Source: RH-AL1 sp050013235 (lineage in GTDB: Bacteria > Pseudomonadota > Alphaproteobacteria > Rhizobiales > Beijerinckiaceae). Taken from it: DNA of 64,000 nt. A model generated the notes under the pieces. It did not search any database. It worked only from the letters and a program-made list of their open reading frames with translations, and was not told where the DNA came from. Below, piece after piece: positions 53,439-62,795 of the stretch (positions are counted from its first letter, which is position 1; each line of letters opens with the position of its first letter). Position numbers and translations under genes: made by a program. The stretch lies in the NCBI GenBank assembly GCA_050013235.1, contig JBEKFQ010000007.1, positions 1 to 64,000 of the forward strand, given 5' to 3'.

Positions 53439-53543
53439 AGCGGCCGGCTCCGGCTTTCAAGCGGAATCCCTCGGCGAAAACAGGCCGGCGGTCGCGGCGC
53501 ATGGCCCAACGAGGTCTCGCCGGCAATCCTGCTCCGGTTCCCC

Positions 53544-55334
53544 TCAAGCCGCCAGGGTGGACCGGACCGGCGCCTGAGCGTCCCCGCCAAGCTGGAAACG
53601 GCCGACCAAACCGGCGAGGATCACCGCCTCGGAGGCGAGCAAATTGCTGGCGGCGGTGGATTCCTCGGCCATGGCGGTGTTTTGCTGAGTTGTCTTGTCG
53701 ATCTGACTCATGACTCGGCTGATTTCCGCCAGGCTCGCCGCTTGAGCTTGCGCATATTTGGAAATATCGAGAACAAGCGTGTCGATGATCGTGGCCTGTC
53801 CGATGACTTCCTTCAAGGCCGCGCCCGTTTTGCCGACCAGTTCGACGCCGCTATCGACTTGGTACGTCGACGACGAGATCAAAGCTTTGATTTCGTCCGC
53901 GGCTTCCTTCGACCGTTGCGCCAGGCCACGCACCTCCGAGGCCACCACGGCAAAGCCGCGTCCGGCTTCGCCAGCGCTCGCCGCCTCGATTTCCGCGTTC
54001 AGCGATAGCAAATTCGTGCGGAAGGCAATGTCGTCGATCAATGCCACGATCTGGCCGATCCGGTGCGACGAATCCTTGATTTTGCGCATGGCTTCCGTGG
54101 CTTGAAGGACGATGGACCCCGAGGTTTCCACCGCGCGGCGTGTTGCCGTCACAGCTTGGGCAGCCTCGCTGGCGCCGGCCGCCATATTCTCCACGTTCTT
54201 GGTAATGAGACGCAATTCAGTGGCGGTTTCGTCGAGACTGGCAGCTTGCCGTTCATTTCGCCGCGACAAATCGTGAGAGGCGAGCGCAATTTCGTCTGTC
54301 CCCACGGCAATGACCTGTGTGGATTGCGCAATGGAACGCAATGCGTTCCTCAGGCTGCCCGCCGTCGCGTTAAAGTCAATCCAAAGCTTTTCGTATTCCA
54401 CGGGAAAGGCATCGCCCAAGCGGCAATCGAGGTCGCCTCTCGCAAGCCGGTCTAGCCCCGCTCCGATCGATGTCATCACCATTTGCCGGTCTGTTTCGAC
54501 TTTTGCACGCCGCGCTTCCATTTCACGAAGCTTGACCCCATTGTCCCTGAAGACTTGGACAGCCAGCGACATTCTTCCGATTTCGTCGCGGCGTTGCGTC
54601 CCCTCGATCGGCACCTCGAGATCGCCTTCCGCCATAGCTTGCATGGTATGGGTCAGCGACCCGATCAGTTTGGCGATCGACCGGCGTATGAGAAAGGCGA
54701 TCAAGAGGGCGCCGCCGAAGAGCGGAATGAAAATTCCGGCAAACCGGATCACGCTGCCGATCATTTCGGCTTCGATGTCGTCGACGTAAACGCCCGTCCC
54801 GAGGACCCATTCCCATTCCGGGACCGGAACCGCGTAGGACAATTTCAGCATGGGGACTGCACCATCCGACTTCGTGTGGAAATAATATTGAAAATCTGAA
54901 TGTCCGATCTTCGCCATTTCGACCATCCCACGGGCTATAAAAGTGCCTGAAGAATCAACGACATTCATTCGATTCGTGCCGATTATTTGCTTGTCCGGAG
55001 AGGCGAGCATGTCGCCTTTGAAGTTAAGGACGAAGATGTAATTGCCTCCGCCGTAGCGCTCCGCCATCATGGCATCCAAGGCGAGCCGTTGCGCGTCGGC
55101 GGTGCTCATGGCGCCGCTACGGGCTTTCTCGACAAAAAGATGAACCACGGCGCCGCTATTCTCCAAGATATGGCGGACTTCGGCGCGTTTTGCGTCAAAC
55201 GCCAGATCATAGCTCCGCTTGAGCGCCAGCCCCAGACCCGCGAATGTCAAAACCACGCCTAAAATCGCCAAGACCGTGAATTGGCGGGTAATGGAGAGGC
55301 GGGTAATGGAAGGGCGGGCCAAGAAAGTGATCAT
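53544..55334 (-). CDS. Methyl-accepting chemotaxis protein, sCache_2-HAMP type
   Basis: A 596-residue chemoreceptor of classical layout. TM1 spans about 18-38, a periplasmic single-Cache domain about 40-190 (with GDMLASPDKQIIGTN and VPVPEWEWVLGTGVYVDD), TM2 about 196-215, then HAMP (MQAMAEGDLEVPIEGTQRRDEIG). The signalling domain carries the tip DDIAFRTNLLSLNAEIEAASAG. There is no CheR-tether pentapeptide at the C-terminus (ends RSTLAA). The ATG at 55334 is used. sCache_2 receptors sense small organic acids in some bacteria; the ligand here is unknown. No che cluster is nearby. Confidence 0.92.
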   Translation of the reverse strand: MITFLARPSITRLSITRQFTVLAILGVVLTFAGLGLALKRSYDLAFDAKRAEVRHILENSGAVVHLFVEKARSGAMSTADAQRLALDAMMAERYGGGNYIFVLNFKGDMLASPDKQIIGTNRMNVVDSSGTFIARGMVEMAKIGHSDFQYYFHTKSDGAVPMLKLSYAVPVPEWEWVLGTGVYVDDIEAEMIGSVIRFAGIFIPLFGGALLIAFLIRRSIAKLIGSLTHTMQAMAEGDLEVPIEGTQRRDEIGRMSLAVQVFRDNGVKLREMEARRAKVETDRQMVMTSIGAGLDRLARGDLDCRLGDAFPVEYEKLWIDFNATAGSLRNALRSIAQSTQVIAVGTDEIALASHDLSRRNERQAASLDETATELRLITKNVENMAAGASEAAQAVTATRRAVETSGSIVLQATEAMRKIKDSSHRIGQIVALIDDIAFRTNLLSLNAEIEAASAGEAGRGFAVVASEVRGLAQRSKEAADEIKALISSSTYQVDSGVELVGKTGAALKEVIGQATIIDTLVLDISKYAQAQAASLAEISRVMSQIDKTTQQNTAMAEESTAASNLLASEAVILAGLVGRFQLGGDAQAPVRSTLAA

Positions 55335-55751
55335 CCGTTAAATCCAGCGCCCCTCACTAACGGAAAGACAATACGGCCAAAGTTGTTAAAATTTTTTATG
55401 ATGTTTTCGAGCCGGGGAACTTCGAGGAAACGGCCTTACCATGGCAAAGCTTGAGTATATCTACGGTTGAGCATAGCTAAGGTTGAATGGGTTTCATCGG
55501 AAAGACGCGTATCGTTCCGGAAGCGCACGGCCTGTCTCGTCGATCCCTCTCCCACCGGCCCGGCGGCAAAGCGGTGGCCGGAAGGGATAAGTCCGCGGCT
55601 CGCGGGCCAAATCCGTCCGGGGCCAACGAGCTACCGGCCTGTTCCTCGCGCCCGATTTGACGCGGGCCCACCCCCTTTATTACTGTGCGCCGCCCGCCCT
55701 TGGGATTTTTCCTTAGGGCGCCGGCTCGTCTCTCCATTCCCGGAACATGCC
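55335..55751. other. Divergent intergenic region between chemoreceptor and lysK
   Basis: This 417-bp region has no convincing gene. It contains the chemoreceptor promoter near 55340-55420, where the DNA is AT-rich (AAAATTTTTTATGATG). A weak lysK promoter candidate is TTGACG at 55657-55662 with TATTAC 15 bp later. The ORF starting at 55467 runs into lysK and is an upstream extension without an RBS. Confidence 0.4.
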
Positions 55752-57440
55752 ATGACCAGCGCCGCGCAACCGGCCGTCCTTCCCGTTTCGCTTCTCGAAG
55801 CCGCCAAGGTCTCTAAAGCCTGGCCGTTCGAGGAAGCACGGAAGCTCGTGGCGCGGATCGAGCGCACTGGACAGAAAGAGGTTCTGTTCGAGACGGGATA
55901 TGGCCCCTCGGGGCTCCCGCATATCGGCACGTTTGGCGAGGTCGCCCGCACCACCATGGTGCGCCATGCCTTCCGCGTGCTGACGGAAGACAGCATCAAG
56001 ACCCGCCTCCTCGCCTTTTCCGACGATATGGACGGGTTGCGGAAGGTGCCGGACAATGTGCCGAATCAAGAGATGGTGCGCGCCCATCTCGGGATGCCGC
56101 TGACCGAGGTGCCCGACCCGTTCGGCACCCATGAAAGTTTCGGGGCGCATAATAATGCGGAGTTGCGGCGCTTCCTCGACCAATTCGGCTTCGACTACGA
56201 ATTCGCCTCCGCGACGGATTATTACACCTCGGGCCGTTTCGATGCCGCGCTGCTCCACATGCTCGCGCGCTACGACGAGGTGATGGCGATCATGCTGCCG
56301 ACGTTCCGCGAGGAGCGCGCCGGGACCTATTCGCCGTTTTTGCCGATCCATCCCGTGACCCGCCAGGTGATGCAGGTGCCGCTCGAGTCGCTCGACGCGG
56401 CGGCGGGCACGATCAGCTGGCGCGATCCCGCCACCGGCGAGGCCTTCACGACGCCGGTGACCGGCGGCAAGGTCAAGCTGCAGTGGAAGCCGGATTGGGC
56501 GATGCGCTGGTATGCGCTGCATGTCGATTACGAAATGGCCGGCAAGGATTTGATCGATAGCGTGAAGCTCTCGGGCGCCATCGTGCGGGCGCTCGGCGGC
56601 ATGCCGCCGGAAGGATTCAATTACGAGCTTTTCCTCGACGAAAAGGGCCAAAAGATTTCGAAGTCGAAAGGCAATGGCCTGACCATCGACGAATGGCTGC
56701 GCTATGCCAGCCCGGAAAGCCTCGCTTTGTTCATGTATCAGCGGCCGAAAGAGGCGAAGAAGCTGCATTTCGACGTCATCCCGCGAAACGTGGATGAATA
56801 TCTCGTCTTTCTCGAAGCGGTTCCCCGGCAGGACATCAAGAGCCTCATCGCCAATCCGGTCTGGCATATCCACGACGGCGCCCCGCCCGCGGCCGAACAG
56901 CTCGCTACCCCCAGCGGTTCGGCCTCGATCTCCTTCGTCATGTTGTTGAACCTCGCCACCGTCGCCAACAGCACCGACCCGGCGGTGCTCTGGGGCTTTT
57001 TGCGCCGCTATGCGCCCAGCGTCTCGCCGCAAAACCATCCCCGGCTCGACGCCTTGGTGGGCTATGCCGTCGCCTATTACCGCGATTTCGTCCGCCCAGC
57101 GAAAAAGTACCGCCTGCCCGACGAGGTTGAACGCGCGGCGTTGGAGCAACTCGACGCGGCCTTGGGGGCTCTGGCGGAAGGCGCGAGCGCGGAAGACATC
57201 CAAACCGCCTTGTACGACGTCGCCCGCCCGATCCCGCGCTACCAGAATTTGAACGCCAAGGGCGCGACGCCGGAACGGCCCGGCGTCTCCAACGATTGGT
57301 TCTCCATGCTGTACCAGGTACTGCTCGGCAAGAGCGAAGGGCCGAGGTTCGGCTCGTTTGTGGCGCTCTATGGGGTGAAGGAGACGCGGGCGCTGATCGA
57401 GGCGGCACTCGCGGGGGCGTTGGTGGGTGAGGCGGCGTGA
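55752..57440 (+). CDS. lysK: Lysyl-tRNA synthetase, class I
   Basis: Charges tRNA-Lys; the class I (archaeal-type) enzyme is usual in alphaproteobacteria. It has 562 residues: the HIGH-equivalent PHIGT at about 56-60, DDMDGLRKVPDNVPN and KMSKS-equivalent KISKSKG at about 301-307. The C-terminal part is helical and anticodon-binding. The ATG at 55752 is used. Its stop overlaps the GTG of the DUF952 gene (GTGA). Confidence 0.96.
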   Translation: MTSAAQPAVLPVSLLEAAKVSKAWPFEEARKLVARIERTGQKEVLFETGYGPSGLPHIGTFGEVARTTMVRHAFRVLTEDSIKTRLLAFSDDMDGLRKVPDNVPNQEMVRAHLGMPLTEVPDPFGTHESFGAHNNAELRRFLDQFGFDYEFASATDYYTSGRFDAALLHMLARYDEVMAIMLPTFREERAGTYSPFLPIHPVTRQVMQVPLESLDAAAGTISWRDPATGEAFTTPVTGGKVKLQWKPDWAMRWYALHVDYEMAGKDLIDSVKLSGAIVRALGGMPPEGFNYELFLDEKGQKISKSKGNGLTIDEWLRYASPESLALFMYQRPKEAKKLHFDVIPRNVDEYLVFLEAVPRQDIKSLIANPVWHIHDGAPPAAEQLATPSGSASISFVMLLNLATVANSTDPAVLWGFLRRYAPSVSPQNHPRLDALVGYAVAYYRDFVRPAKKYRLPDEVERAALEQLDAALGALAEGASAEDIQTALYDVARPIPRYQNLNAKGATPERPGVSNDWFSMLYQVLLGKSEGPRFGSFVALYGVKETRALIEAALAGALVGEAA

Positions 57441-57790
57441 ACAACGGCACGCTCTTGATCTACAAAATCCTCCCCGCCTCTCTCTGGCATGGCGCCGAAG
57501 CCGCCGGCACCTTCGCCGGCGCGCCGGTCGATCTCGCCGATGGTTTCATCCATTTCTCCACCGCCGCGCAGGTGGAAGAAACCGCCGCCAAGCATTTTGC
57601 CGGACAGGACGATCTGCTGCTCGCCGCCGCCGATCCGGCCACGCTCGGAGATGCGCTGAAATGGGAGGCGTCGCGGGGCGGCGCGCTGTTTCCGCATCTC
57701 TACGCGCCGCTCGCGGTCGAAAACGTGCTTTGGGTCAAGCCGATCCCTCTGCGCGCGGGCGCCCATGATTTTTCCGGGCTTTTGGCATGA
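57437..57790 (+). CDS. DUF952 family protein
   Basis: A 117-residue protein: LLIYKILPASLWHGAEAAG, then the DUF952 hallmark DLADGFIHFSTAAQVEETAAKHF and a C-terminal HLYAPLAVENVLWV. Family function is unknown; the fold resembles ADP-ribosyltransferase-like small proteins by structure, which I cannot check here. The GTG overlaps the lysK stop and its own stop overlaps the pyrD ATG, so all three are one unit. This gene pairs with pyrD in many alphaproteobacteria. Confidence 0.92.
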   Translation: MNNGTLLIYKILPASLWHGAEAAGTFAGAPVDLADGFIHFSTAAQVEETAAKHFAGQDDLLLAAADPATLGDALKWEASRGGALFPHLYAPLAVENVLWVKPIPLRAGAHDFSGLLA

Positions 57791-58872
57791 GCCGACCTTT
57801 TGGCATGAGCAACGCGTCCCTGTTGAAGGCCGGCTGGGCGCTGGCGCGGCCTCTCCTGCACCGGCTCGATCCCGAGCGGGCGCATGATCTGACGTTGCAG
57901 GCGCTGAAATATGCGCCGCTGCCAGCGCCCGCGCCGGACGATCCAAGCCTGAAAGTCGAGGCCTTTGGGCTCACGTTCGCAAACCCCATCGGCCTGGCGG
58001 CGGGCTTCGACAAGAATGGCGCCATCGCCCACAAGGCCCATCTGCTCGGGTTCGGCTTTGCCGAAATCGGCACGCTGACGCCCCGGCCGCAAGCCGGCAA
58101 TCCCAAACCCCGGCTGTTCCGGCTGCCGGAGGAGCAGGCCGTCATCAACCGGTTCGGCTTCAACAATCTCGGTCACGAACATGCGGCGAGAACGCTGAAA
58201 AAGGCGGCCTGCGTGCTCGGCATCAACATCGGCGCCAACAAGGATGCGAGCGACCGGGTAGCCGATTACGTCAGCGGCATCCACGCTTTTTCCGGCCTCG
58301 CCGATTATTTCACCATCAATGTTTCCTCGCCCAACACGCCGAACCTGCGCGATCTGCAAAAGCCGGAGGCGCTCGACGATCTGCTCGCCCGCGTGCTCGG
58401 CGCGCGCGACAGTTTGACGCAAAAATTTGGACGCACGCCGGTGCTCCTCAAGATCGCGCCGGATCTGTCGCTGGGCGAGCTCGACGGAATCGTGAAGGTC
58501 GCGCGCGCGAAAAAAATCGATGGCATGATCGTCTCCAACACCACGATCACCCGCCCCGGCGCCACCGCCCAAGATCGCGCGGGGCTGGAAGCCGGCGGCC
58601 TCTCCGGCAAGCCGCTCTTCCCGCTGGCGACCCGCATGCTCGCGGCGACCTATTTACGCGTGGACCGGCAGTTTCCGCTCGTCGGGGTGGGCGGCGTCGA
58701 CAGCGCCGGGACGGCCTTGGCCAAAATCGAGGCCGGCGCCACGCTCGTCCAACTCTATTCCGCGCTAGTGTTCCATGGGCCGGGGCTGATTGCCACGATC
58801 AAGCAAGGCCTCGCCGTCCGGGATTTGGCGGCGGCCGTGGGCAGCAAGGCGGCGGATTGGGCCAAGGTGTAA
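57787..58872 (+). CDS. pyrD: Dihydroorotate dehydrogenase (quinone), class 2
   Basis: Oxidises dihydroorotate to orotate with transfer of electrons to quinone at the inner membrane. At 361 residues the class 2 form is clear: an N-terminal membrane-associating helical region, FANPIGLAAGFDKN, GFGFAEIGTLTPRPQAGN, INRFGFNN and NVSSPNTPNLRDLQ with the class 2 catalytic Ser, plus GVGGVDSAGTALAKI. The ATG at 57787 overlaps the DUF952 stop; an ATG six codons later is an alternative. Confidence 0.95.
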   Translation: MSRPFGMSNASLLKAGWALARPLLHRLDPERAHDLTLQALKYAPLPAPAPDDPSLKVEAFGLTFANPIGLAAGFDKNGAIAHKAHLLGFGFAEIGTLTPRPQAGNPKPRLFRLPEEQAVINRFGFNNLGHEHAARTLKKAACVLGINIGANKDASDRVADYVSGIHAFSGLADYFTINVSSPNTPNLRDLQKPEALDDLLARVLGARDSLTQKFGRTPVLLKIAPDLSLGELDGIVKVARAKKIDGMIVSNTTITRPGATAQDRAGLEAGGLSGKPLFPLATRMLAATYLRVDRQFPLVGVGGVDSAGTALAKIEAGATLVQLYSALVFHGPGLIATIKQGLAVRDLAAAVGSKAADWAKV

Positions 58873-58885
58873 CGCCGCCGCGCGC

Positions 58886-59236
58886 TCACCGCCCCGGACG
58901 GTAACTCAAAATCCGCAGAACCAGCCACACCGGCACGACGATGGCGGCGCCCGCGCCGATATAGGTGCCGAACTCCCGCACCGCGTCGAAACCGAGGTCA
59001 TAGAGGTGACGGGCAAAGGCGCTCAGCAGCCGGAAGATTTCCGCCGGGCGGATGTCGAGCCATACCAAAATGGCGCCCGTGATGAGCGACAGAACCGCGA
59101 GCTTGATCAAGACGGCCAGAGGCGATCCGCCGAGGAAACGACGCAACGGCGTGTCTTGGGATTGCCACCGCGCGGCGGGCGCGCTTGGCGCCCAATTGGG
59201 CGGCGGCGCGGATTCCGTGGTGTTTTCATCGATCAT
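58886..59236 (-). CDS. DUF6460-like small membrane protein
   Basis: A 116-residue protein with a Pro-rich cytoplasmic N-terminus and two TMs (about 41-60 and 93-111). The pattern RFLGGSPLAVLIKLAVLSLI...IRPAEIFR...IGAGAAIVVPVWLVLRIL matches the alphaproteobacterial DUF6460 family of unknown role. It converges with pyrD. Confidence 0.8.
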   Translation of the reverse strand: MIDENTTESAPPPNWAPSAPAARWQSQDTPLRRFLGGSPLAVLIKLAVLSLITGAILVWLDIRPAEIFRLLSAFARHLYDLGFDAVREFGTYIGAGAAIVVPVWLVLRILSYRPGR

Positions 59237-59345
59237 GGCGGCCTCGCGGGATCTCGACTGCGCCCCATATAGGTACGGGACAAATACCCGGCGAGATCAT
59301 GCCATTGATTTACGGCGCAGGCACTTTTTTATGTCGAGGACCCGT

Positions 59346-60044
59346 TTATGTTGAGGATCCATCGCGCGAAAAACCGCGTTGCTCTATTTTCGAGACCGCG
59401 ATCACCGCCTGGGTCCGGCTATCGACCCCGAGTTTTTGCAAAATTGCGGAGACATGCGCCTTGACGGTCGCCTCGGAGACTTTGAGTTCGAAGGCAATCT
59501 GCTTGTTCAGCCGGCCTTGCGACAACATCATCAAGACGCGAAGCTGCTGCGGTGTCAGGCTCGCGAGCCGCCGCATCATATCCGCCACGGCCGGATCGGC
59601 GGGCTGGCCGAGATCAAGATCGGGCGGCGTCCAAATATCGCCGGCGAGAACACGGCGGATCGCCTCGCGCATCTCGTCGATTTCCGTGGTTTTGGGGATA
59701 AAACCGGCGGCCCCCACCTCGATACAGCGGCGCATCACCGCCCGGTCCTGCGTCGCGGACACCACGATGACAGGCACCTCGGGATGCTGGGACCGGAGAT
59801 ACAAAAGACCGGAAAAACCGCTCACGCCCGGCATGGCGAGATCAAGCAGGACGAGATCGACCGCATGATCGGACGCCAAAGCGGCGCCAAGCGAGGCAAG
59901 ATCGAACGCTTCGCGGAACCAGGCGCCGGGCAAGGCCGACGCGACGGCCGCGCATAACGCCCCGCGAACCAACGGATGATCGTCGGCGATGACCACACGT
60001 GTGACATCGGAGGCTGTAGCCAGGCGGTCAAAAACAATGGTCAC
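59346..60044 (-). CDS. NarL/FixJ-family response regulator
   Basis: A 232-residue two-domain regulator: a receiver domain with the acid pair Asp21/Asp22, phosphoacceptor Asp68 in LLDLAMPG, Thr/Ser in VVSAT and Lys in FIPKT, followed by a LuxR-type HTH (LTPQQLRVLMMLSQGRLNKQIAFELKVSEATVKAHVSAIL). The start is a GTG with GGAG. No histidine kinase is adjacent, so it is an orphan in this window; the target genes are unknown. It diverges from ispG. Confidence 0.92.
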   Translation of the reverse strand: MTIVFDRLATASDVTRVVIADDHPLVRGALCAAVASALPGAWFREAFDLASLGAALASDHAVDLVLLDLAMPGVSGFSGLLYLRSQHPEVPVIVVSATQDRAVMRRCIEVGAAGFIPKTTEIDEMREAIRRVLAGDIWTPPDLDLGQPADPAVADMMRRLASLTPQQLRVLMMLSQGRLNKQIAFELKVSEATVKAHVSAILQKLGVDSRTQAVIAVSKIEQRGFSRDGSST

Positions 60045-60511
60045 GGTCTCGCACTCCAGCCGCCGCGCGAGAACGGCAAGCCGGGCCCTAAATTTCGCAA
60101 CAACCGTGTGATCCTTTCCTGGCTAAGCCCTGTGACCAAGAGCTCTCACCTTTTGTTCCATCCAGGCCATCGGACATGTTCACAAGGCCAGATGCGCGGC
60201 GGAAACCTCGCTCGCAAAAGACGGCCAGCACCGGCAACAGCTGGATCCTATACCTTGTCTAGTCTATTGTTTTTTAAAGATATTGTCAAAAATACCCCCG
60301 TAATTTTTGAAAACCCAACGTGTGGATTCGGCTCAAGCGTATTTTAAAATAATCATAGTATCAACACGTTAAAGTAGAAATGCTGCATTTATAATCAAGT
60401 TTCGCGAAGCCGGATAGGATTCGCCAACCGCCTTTCGCGGGCGCGGCTTTTGCGCTATTGCCATAGCCGAAATCACCAAGCACCACCTTTTCAGCAGCCG
60501 TCAGGGTCCGC
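60045..60511. other. 467-bp divergent intergenic region, AT-rich core
   Basis: No gene is convincing. The stretch 60250-60400 is strongly AT-rich, with TTGTTTTTTAAAGATATTG and a perfect TATAAT at 60390-60395 on the plus strand that could be the ispG -10 box; a -35 match is poor. The high AT content suggests regulator binding or DNA bending upstream of ispG. Confidence 0.4.
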
Positions 60512-61810
60512 ATGAACGTCTTAGCCCCCACGAAAAGCGTTGTTCTGGAAGAAGTTACCGCCGGACCGCTCCCCCGCCGTGCCACCAAGGCCGTGATCGT
60601 CGGCGCGGGCGAAGGCGCGGTGACTGTCGGCGGCGGCGCTCCGATCGTCGTGCAATCCATGACCAATACGGATACGGCCGACATAGCGGGAACGGTTGCG
60701 CAAGTCGCGGCGCTCGCCCGCGCGGGCTCGGAAATGGTCCGGATCACGGTCGACCGGGACGAGGCGGCCGCGGCCGTGCCGCATATCCGCGACCGGCTCG
60801 CCAAGATCGGCTGCCACGTGCCGCTGATCGGCGACTTCCATTACATCGGCCACAAGCTCCTGACGGACCATCCGGCCTGCGCCGAGGCGCTCGACAAATA
60901 CCGGATCAATCCCGGCAATGTCGGCTTCAAGGACAAGAAGGATCTGCAATTCGGCACGATCATCGAAAAGGCGATCGAGCATGGCAAGGCGGTCCGGATC
61001 GGCGCCAATTGGGGGTCGCTCGACCAAGACCTCTTGACGGTCCTGATGGACGAAAACGCCAAATCCGCCGAGCCCAAGGACATGGGCGCGGTCACCCGCG
61101 AAGCGATGCTGCAATCGGCCCTGCTCTCCGCCGCCCGCGCGGAGGAGATGGGTCTGGCGAAGAACCGAATCATCCTCTCCGCCAAGGTCTCGGCGGTGCA
61201 GCAACTGATCGCCGTCTATAAAATGCTGTCCGCGCGCACCGATTACGCCCTGCATCTCGGCCTGACCGAAGCCGGCATGGGCTCGAAGGGCATTGTCGCC
61301 TCCGCCGCCGCCCTCGGGATTCTGTTGCAACAAGGCATTGGCGACACGATCCGCGTTTCGCTGACGCCGGAGCCCAACGGCGACCGGACGATCGAGGTCA
61401 AGGTCGCGCAGGAAATCTTGCAGACCATGGGCTTCCGCACCTTCGTGCCGCTCGTGGCCGCCTGCCCCGGCTGCGGGCGCACGACCTCGACCGTGTTCCA
61501 GGAACTGGCGCGCGACATCCAAGACCACATTCGCGACGAAATGCCGAATTGGAAGACCCGCTACCCCGGCGTCGAGGTGCTCAACGTCGCGGTCATGGGT
61601 TGCATCGTCAACGGCCCCGGCGAATCGAAACATGCCGACATCGGCATTTCCCTCCCCGGCACCGGCGAGACCCCGGCCGCCCCCGTCTTCATCGACGGCA
61701 AGAAGGCCGTGACCCTTCGAGGGGCAAATATCGCCAACGAATTCAAAGTGCTCGTCGCGGATTACATCGAGCAACGCTTTGGGCAGGGGAAGCAGAGCGC
61801 GGCGGAATAG
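60512..61810 (+). CDS. ispG: 4-hydroxy-3-methylbut-2-en-1-yl diphosphate synthase
   Basis: Penultimate step of the MEP isoprenoid pathway: reductive opening of MEcPP. At 432 residues it has VQSMTNTDTADI, GDFHYIGHKLL, RINPGNVG and the 4Fe-4S cysteines Cys318, Cys321 and Cys364 (CPGCGR and MGCIVNGPGE), all intact. Together with the nearby ispA (farnesyl diphosphate synthase) it is part of isoprenoid synthesis, although it is separated by DUF1345 on the opposite strand. Confidence 0.96.
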   Translation: MNVLAPTKSVVLEEVTAGPLPRRATKAVIVGAGEGAVTVGGGAPIVVQSMTNTDTADIAGTVAQVAALARAGSEMVRITVDRDEAAAAVPHIRDRLAKIGCHVPLIGDFHYIGHKLLTDHPACAEALDKYRINPGNVGFKDKKDLQFGTIIEKAIEHGKAVRIGANWGSLDQDLLTVLMDENAKSAEPKDMGAVTREAMLQSALLSAARAEEMGLAKNRIILSAKVSAVQQLIAVYKMLSARTDYALHLGLTEAGMGSKGIVASAAALGILLQQGIGDTIRVSLTPEPNGDRTIEVKVAQEILQTMGFRTFVPLVAACPGCGRTTSTVFQELARDIQDHIRDEMPNWKTRYPGVEVLNVAVMGCIVNGPGESKHADIGISLPGTGETPAAPVFIDGKKAVTLRGANIANEFKVLVADYIEQRFGQGKQSAAE

Positions 61811-61849
61811 GCTGACTTGCCTTTTTCATTAGTGGGATCAACCCATTAG

Positions 61850-62032
61850 CCCTCACCCTGAGGAGCGCGCCGAAGGCGTGGCGTCTCGAAGGGCGGGGAC
61901 GGTCCCCGGAGCCGGGGAGCGTCTGGAAGGCTCCGGCTTCACGAATCCCTCGCATTTCGAGACGGCTTCGTCACTTTGAAGGCCTGGTAAATCCGGCAGA
62001 AGTTAAGCGACGAAGCCTCCTCAATGTGAGGG
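61850..62032. mobile_element. 183-bp MITE-like palindromic element
   Basis: Terminal inverted repeats CCCTCACCCTGAGGAG (61850-61865) and CTCCTCAATGTGAGGG (62017-62032) match at 14 of 16 positions. Internal palindromic blocks (GGCGTCTCGAAGG and TTTCGAGACGGCTTCGTC) resemble the widespread Rhizobiales 'CCTCA..TGAGGAG..CGTCTCGAA' repeats. No coding capacity. It lies between ispG and DUF1345, which converge. Confidence 0.65.
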
Positions 62033-62104
62033 AGGTTGAAGCGCTTCTCGGTGGGTTGGCCGCTTTATAACAAAGGTCGACGCAACTGCCGGAGGGGGTG
62101 CCCC

Positions 62105-62791
62105 TTAAATCAGTCCCGCCGCGATATTGATCGTCAATGCCAGGATCGCGCTGTTGAAGAAGAACGCCAGCACCGAATGGACCAGCGAGGTCCGGCGGAT
62201 CGCTTTCGAGGAAATCGACACGTCGGCGGTTTGCGAGGCGACGCCGATGATGAAGGAAAAATACATAAAATCCCAGTAATCCGGATCCTGCGTCTCGGGA
62301 AAAATGATCCCGCCGCGCAGTTTGAAGGTTTCGCCCTCCTCGTTCTTGGTCTCGTCGAAATATTCATGGGCGTAATGCAAAGCAAACGTCAGATGGATGA
62401 ACACCCAGGCACTGATGATGGTGGCGACGGCCAGGGCCAGATGCCAGTCCTTCTCCAGCCCCTTCAAATCCTTGGTGACGCTCAGCTCCGCGAAGATCGC
62501 GGCCGTGGCGGCGAGCGCGGCGAGTGTTGTGAAAATAAGGATCGCGAACTTGCCCTCGTCCGTCGTCCTGGCGCGGATGCGGATCGATTTCGAGGTCGCG
62601 CGCGATACGAGAAAGAAACTCAGGACGAAGTAAAGCCAGGTCCCGGTGTTCCAAGCGATGAGCAAGCGTGTCGCGAGATCGAGATCGCGGGCCGTCACAA
62701 AATAAACGACGAAAGCCGCGCCCACGCTTTCGAAAAGGCGTGGGCGCCCAAGCATCAGCCGGTTCCAGTTGAGAGCCAGCGGCGCGGCCAC
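62105..62791 (-). CDS. DUF1345 family membrane protein
   Basis: A 228-residue inner-membrane protein with about five TMs: VGAAFVVYFVTARD near the N-terminus, WNTGTWLYFVLSFFLVSRA, AALAATAAIFAEL and VATIISAWVFIHLTFALHYAHEYF. The last two segments, DYWDFMYFSFIIGVASQTADV and FFFNSAILALTINIAAGLI, are the hallmark end of DUF1345. Function is unknown. The GTG lies four bases after the ispA stop, so it is probably read with ispA. Confidence 0.92.
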   Translation of the reverse strand: MAAPLALNWNRLMLGRPRLFESVGAAFVVYFVTARDLDLATRLLIAWNTGTWLYFVLSFFLVSRATSKSIRIRARTTDEGKFAILIFTTLAALAATAAIFAELSVTKDLKGLEKDWHLALAVATIISAWVFIHLTFALHYAHEYFDETKNEEGETFKLRGGIIFPETQDPDYWDFMYFSFIIGVASQTADVSISSKAIRRTSLVHSVLAFFFNSAILALTINIAAGLI

Positions 62792-62795
62792 GCGA

